Assembly: GCA_003254925.1 (NCBI GenBank)
Contig: QANZ01010964.1
Span: 1 to 64,000 of the forward strand
Origin: Chamaecrista fasciculata
Taxonomy: Eukaryota; Streptophyta; Magnoliopsida; Fabales; Fabaceae
DNA length: 64,000 nucleotides
Reading direction: 5' to 3'
Shown: piece after piece, positions 53,681-64,000 of the stretch
Layout: the number at the start of each line of letters is the position of its first letter
How positions within the stretch are numbered: the first letter of the stretch is position 1
Translations under genes and position numbers: made by a program
The notes under the pieces: model-generated
Told to the model about the DNA's origin: nothing
The model's database searches: none
What the model saw: the letters and a program-made list of their open reading frames with translations, nothing else

Positions 53681-56516
53681 GTAAGAAATAACATCAATAG
53701 GCCACTCTCGCTTTTGGATTTTGGCTTTTTAGGTTTCTTCTTATTACTTTATCATGCTGTCTCTTTTATGCTGCTTCAGCTTGTACCAAGAAAAGAAACA
53801 TTTAACTATTTTTTATAAGATCACCAAAATGCCTTCTCAATGCTATGTATGACAGTATTGATTATGCTAAGTTTTTCTTCCTGCTTTTCCCGCTTATTTT
53901 ACTTATATGTTAAGGTGAAGGTAGATAGTGGCTACATGTCCACAACCACATAACTCTTTGAATCTTTTGCCCCATATATATGTTTTTTACTTTGTTGTAA
54001 TATCAACTTTATAAGTTACTTTTCATATACCAATGCTAATATGCTATTGCATTTTATGAAAAGAAACAAATTAATTTGCTTCTAAATTAAGATGTGCTTT
54101 TTAGAGAACTCTAACGTGTCTTCCCCTCATATGCCTCTATTTAAAAATTAAAATAAAATGTAAAGAAAAATCCATCTCTCCATGAAATTGTCATTTATAT
54201 TACCTTATAAAACATAGACATTAATACGAATACGAGACATAACACGGATACAGACACAATATGAATACAGACACAACGACACGTCTTAAAATTACACGAC
54301 ACGTCAAGGCATATATTTATATATATAAATAATTAAAAATCCATAGATTTTGATGAAAACTTTAAAAATTAGAATATCTATTCTTAATTTATGTCATATA
54401 TATTATTATTTTATATTGCTTATCATGTTAAAATCACAAAATATTGATTTTATATTCTGAAAATGATAAAAATATGTTGTATGAGTGTTGAACACAACAA
54501 CACACCCTCAAAACGAGGTGTCTTCCTAGATATTACCTCTAATTCATTACACTCTAAACAATTGCGAGTATAGTATGGAATATGGATTACAAAATAAAAC
54601 TGTTTCATTCCTTATGAGTGTACGAGAGTATAACGAATCAGAAAATAATTATGAATGACAATGAGATTAAACGATATTTGGTGTGCCATGTTGATGTTCC
54701 AATTCCATCTATAAGTTGGCAGATGAGCAGAGGATTTCGTGTCATGTTCTCTGCCCTTGTTATATATGCCATATAGCGTTTGTTAATTAGGCAACCAACA
54801 ATAAAGATTAGATATCGAATCTAGCCAATAATACTTTTTTGAGTTCAAACAAGGAAAAAAATTTCTTTAAAACATCATTTTAATATATAAAGAAAACAAA
54901 AAATAATGGGTAAATTCAACTCCAAAACTGCCTCGTCAGTCCAATTTCACTTGATCTATGCTTGACCGGCTTTGAACCTGATCATTAGATGGTTCCAGTC
55001 CGACCGACTAGTCTAGTCTGATTTTCTAATCGATGTAACAAACACAAAAGATGGATCCAAGTTTACAGCTTTTGAAAACCGAAATTTCATAATCAATTTA
55101 AATTGAAGCATACCAAACCAGAGAACTTAGGACTTTGATGCATTACATCGTACTATTTGTCACTCCCTTACAATGACTACTTGTCCTCCTTCAAACTCAA
55201 AACTTGTTCTCTTTTACGAGCCGGCAACTATATTTTGGGATATATCAATTCGAGGGGCATGTCTACAATTTATGTCCCTAAAATAACGTTCTTTGACAAC
55301 GGGGAAGGGATGACATAGTTTTGAAAGGTAGAAGATCATATATAAATCAAACTTAAGAAAGCAAATTGAAAATAAGGTCAAAAGTTAAGTGAACGAAAAT
55401 ACGTAAATCATATAGACGTAAACCTACGTCTAGATAACCAAATGAGAAACACAGAATTTTTAGATAACCAAAATTTGGCTTCTAATTATGGCAAGATGCC
55501 AACGAAGTGCAGAGAGTATCCAAATACCTCTAAAATATAAAAATTGTATCCAAAGGCCTCTAAAATATAAAAGTTAAAAACGGGTATGGATCAGCCGGAG
55601 AAAATTTTAACTGAAATTCACAAAATCATAATAAATAAAATATTGTTAGCCATAAATGTGAGACAAACATGTAAGAACAAAAGACGACATTATTTTCTAA
55701 AATTTTATGAACTTGAGCTAAAACTAACTTCAACTAACTCAAAACAACCCAATCCAGATACGTTTTCCTCTCCATACAATGTCAATTTCCAAATGGCTAA
55801 GTCTTTACCTGTCTTACCTCAAAAGCATAGACAAGGAGTTAAGTTACTATCAACAAACTGGAAATCATTCCCTTTGGATTCAATATGAGCCCCGCGCTCA
55901 TTTCAGGACATATGGCAAGAAGTTTAACAGAGAGCTTCAACAAGTGAAATCTGCTATCATAGTCTAATTTTGGACTGCTAAAAGCTAATTAGACTATAAG
56001 ACCTACTTTGATACTTGAAAATTTAAATGGGTTGGAGAGGGGAATTGCCCATAGAACTATCTATCACTATCCATATAATTTTTTGTTACCATCTTAAACA
56101 CTCCTCTGAAAACAATCTCAAATCCTCAATCTTCACTTCTTCAATCAACACCATGCGCATATTTAGTAAGCGATATGGAGTTCCCTTATCAAGTGGGGAT
56201 GCGTTGATTTCTTCAGTACCTACCATTCAGCTTTTGTTCCAAATGAATTTTCATTTGACCATGTTTCAAAAGTTAACTATTTACTTGAAAGAACTCATCA
56301 ATCATCATTTAGAGAATGAAAACATGCACAGCTTCCAACAATTCAGATATGTAACTATTTAAGCTATTTTCAAGGGAATAAACGGCAGACACAGCAGTTT
56401 AAATATCATACATTAAATAAACTTACATCAAAATAGAACGGCAGAAAGCCTACTCATAACTTCACAAATTTACTTCCCCCAAAAAAGATATAATTTACCT
56501 TCCCATGACAAGAACA
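53681..56516. other. intergenic DNA with degenerate repeats
   Basis: About 54210-54530 has 'cggatacagacac' and 'acacgacacgtc' blocks with an inverse 'gaggtgtct' block, typical of a dispersed plant repeat without clear ends. 54930-55040 has 'ccagtccgaccgac' type repeat. ORFs at 55586-55967 and 56027-56362 lack any domain and are not called. Confidence 0.4.
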
Positions 56517-57677
56517 CTAAGACTTCAAAGATTTCATCGCTGCTAACACCTGCTTACCATAATCATGAACCAATTCGACCCTCTTCATGTACAATTCAAA
56601 TTCCTCCACCTGCAACTTCCTCCATTTACTTTCAAGCTCCTTGGATTTGGAAAACTCTATCAAAGGCAAAACATCCTTCATAACGTTTACAGCACCCTCG
56701 GGTGGTACCAAAAGCTTCCCTGATTCCAGCAATACATTAAAGAGTGAGGAATCAGAGCTTGCTGGCGCAACAGTAATTCCACTATCTGGCAATGGTGAAG
56801 GACAAGTCTTGACTTCGCTCTTAGTTTGCTGTTTCTTGTTCTTAGGGTTTGTAGGCGGAACAAAAACTTCACTATTTGGCAATGCTGAAGAAGAAGGCTT
56901 CACTACGCTCTTAGTTGGCTGCTTCTTGTTCTTAGTATTGTCATCTACATTTCCCCAAATTTTCTTCGATAGCTCGAAAAACTTGTTCTCATGCGGCTTA
57001 GAAAAAACAGGCTCTTCTCCATTTTCACTCGTTTTTGCAAGGTCTTGGTATTTCTTCTTCAACCTCTTGATCTTGCTCCGCAATTGTGACACTGATACAT
57101 CGGCGTGAAAATTCTTCTTAATAAATCCATGAAACGCATCCATCTCAGTACCCGGATCAACCCCTTTCTTGGATCGGTACTCAATCACGCCCTTCAAAAG
57201 AGCAATCTCATCGTCCTCGCTCCAAAGGCGAGGAACACCAACACCAGATGCCTTTTTCGAATTTACATCTTGACCATTAGATAACTTACTGACCTTTGGC
57301 TTTTCCCCCTCAAGATCGCCCTCACCGGCGCGCTTCTTGCCGCCGGTGGTGGCAGTAGCGGATGGCGGCGGAGCCAATTTACGATTAGCTGAGCTTTTGT
57401 TGGGCTTTTCGGAATTTCCGATTGGCTTGGCCGATACGGGCTTGATGGTGAAATCGGAAGGGGATGGCGATGGCGGCGACTTGCCGGATTCGGATTCAGT
57501 TTCGGAGTCGGACGCATCACTGGAGTCGGCGGCGGTGAGGGTGGACTTGTTAGTAATGGGGGTCTTATCTTTTTCGTCGTCGTCTTCGGAAACAGTGTTT
57601 TCTTCATCGGATTCTTCCTCTTCTTCGGTAGAAGAAGAAGCAGGAGGTGGATCTTCTGGAAGCCGCTTTGGAGCCAT
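56517..57677 (-). CDS. GeBP/STOREKEEPER-like transcription regulator (DUF573), single exon
   Basis: Plant-specific nuclear DNA-binding protein. Intronless, 386 residues. The start is ATG at 57677 ('MAPKRLPEDPP'); the in-frame GTG at 57683 upstream is not used. Residues 15-75 are acidic Ser/Glu/Asp-rich, 75-145 basic and Pro/Ser-rich with Lys patches. The DUF573 domain is at 148-242: 'PRLWSEDDEIALLKGVIEY', then 'QLRSKIKRLKKKYQ', then 'FSKPHENKFFELSKKIWG'. Residues 249-308 are two 30-residue repeats ('KNKKQPTKSVVK' and 'KNKKQQTKSEVK' starts). The C-terminus (about 330-386) is helical with heptad leucines, typical for dimerisation in this family. Family relatives act in trichome and cytokinin regulation; the specific role here is unknown. 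Confidence 0.92.
   Translation of the reverse strand: MAPKRLPEDPPPASSSTEEEEESDEENTVSEDDDEKDKTPITNKSTLTAADSSDASDSETESESGKSPPSPSPSDFTIKPVSAKPIGNSEKPNKSSANRKLAPPPSATATTGGKKRAGEGDLEGEKPKVSKLSNGQDVNSKKASGVGVPRLWSEDDEIALLKGVIEYRSKKGVDPGTEMDAFHGFIKKNFHADVSVSQLRSKIKRLKKKYQDLAKTSENGEEPVFSKPHENKFFELSKKIWGNVDDNTKNKKQPTKSVVKPSSSALPNSEVFVPPTNPKNKKQQTKSEVKTCPSPLPDSGITVAPASSDSSLFNVLLESGKLLVPPEGAVNVMKDVLPLIEFSKSKELESKWRKLQVEEFELYMKRVELVHDYGKQVLAAMKSLKS
56754..56933 (-). repeat. in-frame 90-bp tandem repeat within the GeBP-like gene
   Basis: Two units, 56933-56844 and 56843-56754 (minus strand), each coding 30 residues with Lys-rich starts and 'LP(N/D)S' centres. The period preserves the frame. Confidence 0.75.
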
Positions 57678-58799
57678 TAGCACAAAATGGAGAAAGCAGA
57701 GTCCTTTTGGAGAAATGGGTTCGAGCGAGAGACTCTGATCTACGACTCTCTACTCTCTAGGTTAAGGGTAAAGGTAAAAGGGTACGCCTTCAAGTTTTAA
57801 AGCCTTTCAGTTTCTTTTCATTCGTTTTTTTAGGTCAACTCAACAGACGAAGAAACTTTTCAAGTTCCCTAAATAATGGATCTCTAGGCTCAATTCTCTT
57901 TCCGAAAAAAATTAATGAAAACTCAATTTATGGGCCATGTTTAGTTGATTTTTTTTTAAATCACAAACTTACAGACAATAAAGTTCAATGTTTGGATTTN
58001 TTGTAGCAAGAGCTAAAGTCCTTCCATCAAAAGTTCAATGTTTGGATTTTAAAAAAATGATACTTTTCAATAATATATTAATATATGAGATATAATTATT
58101 CAGTCTCGATCTTAAATGTCACGACCATAAAACCATCACAGGAAGGGGATATATAGTTAATGCTTTAGACTCATTACCTTTAATGTTTGTATTGTATTGA
58201 GTATTGACAGAATAAAGTCAATGAAAAATATCGATGAGTAATGTTGAAAACTTGTCTGTGAATAGATATTCCATATCATGATTCATAGAATGAAAGCTTT
58301 GATGAGGCGCAAGTGCTCAACAACATATATAGCATTGGGCAACAGATAAGATTAGCAATTTGTGAAGATTAATATGATTTCTGAAGGTGCACCCATTTTC
58401 TCAATAAAGCTACAGCTATATTTTAATATTTTATTTGTCAAACTATATATATATTATATTTTTTATGGACATCACCTGACTACCAAGAAATCACGAATCA
58501 GACTTCCTGTTTTTTATCCGCAAAAAAAATGTCATACAAAGAAGACAAGTAAGATTTTTTCTTTTCTATGTAAAATGAAAATCATATCAATTTATTTGAA
58601 TTAGTGTTGTGAAATACATTGACATATATTTATTGAACTTCTATTTGCGTGATGAATCCAAGTATCCAACTATAAAGAAATAGAGAATGACGACTCATTT
58701 AAGCTTTATGCTGCTGCAGTTACTGCTTCTTCTTTTTGGCCTTTTTCTCCTTGTTATTCCTAGTCTAACTTGAATAAACAGAAGATTATTGCTAATGAT
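57678..58799. other. intergenic DNA between the GeBP-like gene and the amylase pseudogene
   Basis: A 19-20 base direct repeat (aagttcaatgtttggattt at 57981-57999 and 58030-58048) has a single N (58000) after its first copy, so a local assembly ambiguity is likely. No gene seen. Confidence 0.45.
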
Positions 58800-59549
58800 C
58801 AGTGATGACAAACTTAACACCTCCAACTTTCATATCTGTTTTTTATCCCATGGAAATGGCTTCATTGGTTTCGTTGCTTCAAGAAGAACTTACGTGGGAA
58901 TTCTAGGCTTTGACCGCTCCATTGGAACTGTGTAGTGATTGTACTGTTCTGGGTCTAGACAGAAAGCCTGCATTTTTAATTGTTTCACTTACTTTAAACA
59001 CCACGAAAGATATGATCATCTTCATTTTAAATTCATGCTTCTATAAACAACTTGATTACCTGATCAGCATGTATCTTTCTCACAAAGGTTTTGAACGCAC
59101 GAAAATTTGATTCCTTCAATAACTTATTGGACAAACGCAAGTATGTCACCCCATACAACCTTAGAATTGGAGGGCCCTTTTTGTTCATAACAGTTGGCCT
59201 AGCATTCAGGAGGATTTGATTGAAAGCTGCGGTATCATACCTTAAAAGTGCATTTTCTCCAGCTACTTCAAGCCCCTCTATCCAACCTGCAATCAGGACC
59301 TATATATGTATGTAACCAAATAAGCTTGGCCTTGAAACGACCTTCAAAAATGAGAATGATTCTACATGATTGCAAAATAATTAGAGATAACATTTGTATA
59401 TGCTTTTTAGCATTACAATCAAATTCTTACTTTTTATGAATACTTTATAAATATCTTTTAGAAATATATAATATTATTGTTATGGAGTTTATCAATCACA
59501 AACTGTGATGAACTTGCAGAGTAGGCCAGATAAGAAATTTACATAGCTA

Positions 59550-59675
<126 letters not shown>

Positions 59676-59850
59676 TTACCCGTCTCTAACATCTAAATTG
59701 TAATATATAGATGTGACTTCTGCAGCATGACTTTTTGTTTTATACCACCAATGGATTCAAGCCACCTATTTTCATAATATACTATCAGAAAATGAATCCC
59801 ACAGATTTTTTGGCCTCTTTTTTACTGAATCACACATGCAAGTTTACCTA

Positions 59851-60108
<258 letters not shown>

Positions 60109-60703
60109 CTAGCATTATCTGGTAGCTCCCATTCAGGATGGCCTACTTCTGAAGCAGCCTCTTTGAAATCAGTTGTAAGATATTTGTCATAGCACTGCAG
60201 AATTTAAGATGAATATATATTCTCACTACTAGAGCACAAATTAATTGTCTTATCCATAAATTTCTACTGCCATAAAACCCAGTCTGTCTTGAAATTCTCC
60301 AATGCCAGGAAATTACCATCCTTGAGTTTTTGAATAGGATGGGTATCTGAGTTCTCCACAGGGCCAAACCTACTTCAATGAGAGTTATGAGTTCAGATTC
60401 TAAGAAATCTATCATATTTTTTCTAAATCTCTTCATGTAGTTACTATATAACTGCATTACTCAACCAATAATAGATGATGGCTCGAATTGCAAGAGCAAG
60501 ATAGACCTAAGAAATTATTTGTGGAATCAACATTATCAACTGTAACAGCCCAAATAAATAGTGTAGAATCAGCATCACTAACCTCAATGGCTGTTCGTCC
60601 ATGAAATAGAGGCAAGTCGCCCACACCAAGGCTAAGACACTCTGGATTTCTGTTACCAGTGAAATTGATGTAAAAGATATCAGAGTCTGATTCTACAATT
60701 TCA

Positions 60704-60921
<218 letters not shown>

Positions 60922-61231
60922 TTACATAGCATGTTTCTTTTTTGTCAATATTGCATGTCATCATCTATAAATTTATTTATAGATCATTTTTCTTTTTTTT
61001 TTAGTACAAAACTAAAAAAGAATAAACCATTTTTCTTAAAAGCCATAAGCTGCATTTACACAATTACACTATGTTATATAATCGTTTTTTATTTAAGAAA
61101 TAAAATATATATATATATATAAATCATTTTTCCTGAAAAAATATAAATTAAAATAACAAACTTAAAATTTTTAAAGAAATTTAAATACGTATTAAAATAC
61201 TTTTTACTATTTGACAACAATAGAGGTTTCT

Positions 61232-61576
61232 TAAAAAGTACTACTTTCATCCTCAAATTTTACACTAACTGTCAATTTCGTCTCCAATATTTCACATTTT
61301 GGTCAATTTTATCCTTTACTCTTATTTTAGCTAAATATTATCGACATAACCTACGTGACTAATGATATATAATGTAAAATTGATAGAAAAAAAAACTCAA
61401 ATTCTAACTCAGATTGAAAAACAAGATGCAATATGTCGTTAATTTATTGAAAGAAGTAAGTTAAAGGATAAAATTGATCAAAATGAAAACATTAAGGACA
61501 AATTTAACAACAAAAAATTTATTATGGACAAAATTGACAACTGGTGTAATGTTTGGGGATAAAATTGACAATTTTT
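61232..61576. mobile_element. degenerate MITE in intron 1 of the amylase pseudogene
   Basis: The left part ('actttcatcctcaaat...ctgtcaatttcgtc') and right part ('gacaaaattgacaac...ggggataaaattgac') are inverted repeats of about 55 bases; the outer ends are decayed. Interior blocks are of the 'ggacaaaattgac' type. Element limits are approximate. Confidence 0.55.
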
Positions 61577-61699
61577 CTAATAATATTTAATGTATTCATT
61601 TATAATAAAAAGTACTGATTTTTTCATAAATATAATTCTAATCAGTTATTATTATTTAAGTATTTATAAATGAATAAAAATTAAATATATAATTTATTT

Positions 61700-61799
61700 A
61701 TTTATTTTATATAAAAATGTAATTAAATATTTTATTTAATATATATTAATTATTTTTTAACAGTTGCCCCCCTCATATGGATTCCTGGCTCCGCCACTG
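61700..61799 (-). mobile_element. Tip100-like hAT terminus in the amylase pseudogene
   Basis: ggctccgccactg ends at 61799, the reverse complement of a cagtggcggagcc end as at 4550. The matching left end was not found. Its insertion may relate to the loss of the 5' half of exon 2. Only the terminus is supported. Confidence 0.4.
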
Positions 61800-61996
61800 C
61801 TTGAAAGCATTATCAACCGTAACAACTCCAAGCTAGAAGTAAAACACGAGTTCAAAAAGAGCACACTAAACAGATCGATGCATGCACTCAGTTACAAAGA
61901 AATATCAAGTTTGTGACTTACTGAGAGCATCACGTATACTGGAACATAATTTGCAAGCATGGCAGTTTCATAGGCTGAAGCTGTTGGTGCCTGCAT

Positions 61997-63710
61997 ATTT
62001 GAGCTGAATTATAAGAGAGAATGGTAACAATTGATGCTTTAGTCCGATTCATGATTCCTTGAAAGAAAATGGAGCCTCATTGTGGCTGCCTTCAATATTG
62101 AAATTGTGAAACAATTCGTTTTGATTTGGATGCAAAGTGGTAGTGGCGTGGATATTATATATATACTAAGAAATTTAATATTAACAATAGAGGTCAAAAT
62201 CAAATTAAAGGAAACGAAAGTTTTTTTTTTAAGAAAAAAATAAAGAAAGAAAAGAAAAAGAAGCTAAGGTAGAACCAATATAAGACTTTTGGATTATTAG
62301 GAGATAAAAAAGGAAGACAATCACTACTTTACATATTTTGTCATCAGGCAAAAAAAAAATAATAATAATATATCTAAGAAACTCATTTTATTTTTTCTAT
62401 TGAATAATAAACTCGAACCACAATTCTACTTGTATGTCATTCTTGGACACGTCTTAATGATAGTGTAGTAATGGAAATGCTAACAAGAAGCTTAATGGGT
62501 GAAGTTTTTTGTTACCTCTGTTTCTGATTGATCTGCAATTGCTGCCTTGGGAGCCATTCTTCTAAATTGTTGAGCTTTTCCGAAATATTATGTTATGTCA
62601 TGTTTGGAAATGAGTCGAAGCATCTTGTTCCTCCTGATTCCTCTGAAAATGTCATGTTTCACTGCTCTCACCCTTTCCATTCTCCCCTGAAAATGCATTA
62701 CTTTTTCAACCCCAATTCTTCTCCCCTTTATTCTACCATCCACTGAAAGTAACACGCCTTCCATTGTGTTTTTAGGTTACGTGGAGATGCTTCTTTCTAC
62801 CTTTAATGTTGCAGTTGTATCACATAATCAATCAGAAAAATAGTATAAAAACACCAGAACAATTTTTCTTTTCTTTCCTTCATGTTGTTATTTAAATGGT
62901 ATGATTAGGACTTGTGAGGTAAATTTAAACTGGTATTGCATCTTTCAGGTGAAGTGGGAGTGGAGGAGATTGTTCACTAAAAAAAGATAAGAAAATGAAG
63001 AGAAAAGAAAATATCAGATGATGAAATTCTGAATTTTATTAACTTATATAACTCAATGTTACTAATACTTCATTTTCTCTTACTTGATCTTTATTATCTC
63101 CACTAGTATAGGAGATATCTCTGACCACTTCTTGTATTGAAATTCATAATAAACATGAATGATATATTGTACGTAGAATCATTTGGTATTTAGCGCAGCC
63201 TCTATGTTTAGCAAGTACACAGGTAATAAGAGAAGTAGGCGGGTGAATAACTTCCCTAACACCTGGGTCTATGATGCCTTTAAACTGTACAGCCCAAGTC
63301 ATTTGAAAGCAGAGGCCCACTGTGAAATTAGAGTTGTGATAGAGTGATAGTACCAAGCAGCCCCACTGCCCCAATTTATTGAGAATGAGAAGATGTAGAT
63401 GATTCCAAGATAGAAAAGTTAAAAACTACTTAAACAAGTACTAATATAGGAAAGGGAATAATAATAATTAATTGGAGGCAGAGAGCAGGTAGTAATGACG
63501 TGGCAGACATGGTTGCCAGCCGCAGCTCGATTCTCAATGATAATTGACTATTAATTACCATTTAACGTTCACAGCTCATTTTCACCTGTGAGTCATCCTC
63601 GTTCATCTCAGATTCTTTCATTTCATGATTCATATATTGCCCCCCTTTGACTGTTTTCTCTCACCCGCAATCTCGCTTTACCAAGCATCCTATCTATTAT
63701 CATCAGTTTG
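61997..63710. other. intergenic DNA, nothing recognised
   Basis: Contains an A-rich purine tract (62220-62370). Short ORFs 62528-62746 plus and 63144-63374 minus have no domain or supported exon context. No gene called. Confidence 0.4.
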
Positions 63711-63716
63711 TATAAA
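63711..63716 (+). promoter_or_regulatory. candidate TATA box for a gene beyond the right edge
   Basis: TATAAA followed by a purine-rich leader. An 18-codon ORF at 63932-63988 (MRKRRKRGNK...) would be an upstream ORF or artefact. The main coding region, if any, lies outside the window. Confidence 0.3.
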
Positions 63717-64000
63717 AGAGAGCTTGTAATTGAATTGATTCACTGTGAATTGTGTGATCTTGTGAGGAGGAGGGTGAGTGAGTGCAGAGTGCAAAGCAAG
63801 AAAACAAACTTACTTGGGAAACACCAAAGAGCTTTCACTCCTTAATTGGCCTTCACGTGCTCACATTTACTCTTATAAGTTACTATAAGGCATCCCAAAC
63901 TACCCCTCTTTCTTCATCTCCCCAAAACGCCATGAGAAAAAGACGAAAAAGAGGCAACAAGACCCACCACACCTATCCTCTCTGCTGAAGCTGAGCCCAT

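Noticed and set aside
55586..56362. Plus ORFs of 60-110 codons
   Set aside because: No domains, no splice support, AT-rich composition.
63144..63374. 76-codon minus ORF with protein-like wording
   Set aside because: No start context, neighbouring exon or domain that I recognise.

Overview
The window is eukaryotic nuclear DNA from a flowering plant, almost certainly a eudicot. It has intron-rich genes with GT-AG junctions, an intron-containing tRNA-Tyr, plant-only gene families (terpene synthase TPS-b, NPH3, GRAS, GeBP, DUF1218, ATXR3) and AT-rich intergenic DNA full of small transposons. I cannot name the species. It is a draft assembly: one run of 702 N (39038-39739) plus single N at 1738 and 58000.

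Layout: (1) 346-3953, plus strand, an intact seven-exon monoterpene-synthase-type gene with MULE-like MITEs in introns 2 and 3. (2) 4.0-12.8 kb, a transposon-rich desert with hAT-like, CACTA-like, MULE-like, SINE and LINE remnants, several with readable target-site duplications. (3) 13127-16067, minus, an NPH3/BTB gene. (4) 18243-18331, tRNA-Tyr. (5) 19489-20925, minus, an intronless SCL32-like GRAS gene. (6) 21.3-25 kb, a SINE and two mini-Helitron-like copies, then a small unrecognised two-exon gene at 24798-25252. (7) 25.3-31 kb, mostly unrecognised AT-rich DNA with one hAT element. (8) 31666-49291, plus, the large H3K4 methyltransferase gene ATXR3/SDG2. Its middle (about 5.5 kb) appears twice on either side of the N gap. 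(9) 51.0-52.4 kb, a MITE and a truncated retroposon, both with exact target-site duplications. (10) 52971-53680, plus, a DUF1218 membrane protein. (11) 56517-57677, minus, a GeBP/STOREKEEPER DNA-binding protein. (12) about 58800-61996, minus, a decayed beta-amylase pseudogene. (13) 63.7-64 kb, possible promoter and leader of a gene beyond the right edge.

The genes do not form an operon or an evident pathway cluster; they are independent plant genes. The main structural puzzle is the ATXR3 duplication. Using only one of the two copies gives a continuous 19-exon frame of 2352 residues, close to the length known for the Arabidopsis protein, so one copy is surplus. The copy breaks lie exactly at the gap, which points to uncollapsed haplotypes or a scaffolding artefact, although a real partial tandem duplication is not excluded. 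I found no previously undescribed functional system. The more unusual items are the duplication, the paired mini-Helitrons, nested MULE elements, a 90-bp internal repeat in the GeBP gene and a short gene of unknown family.
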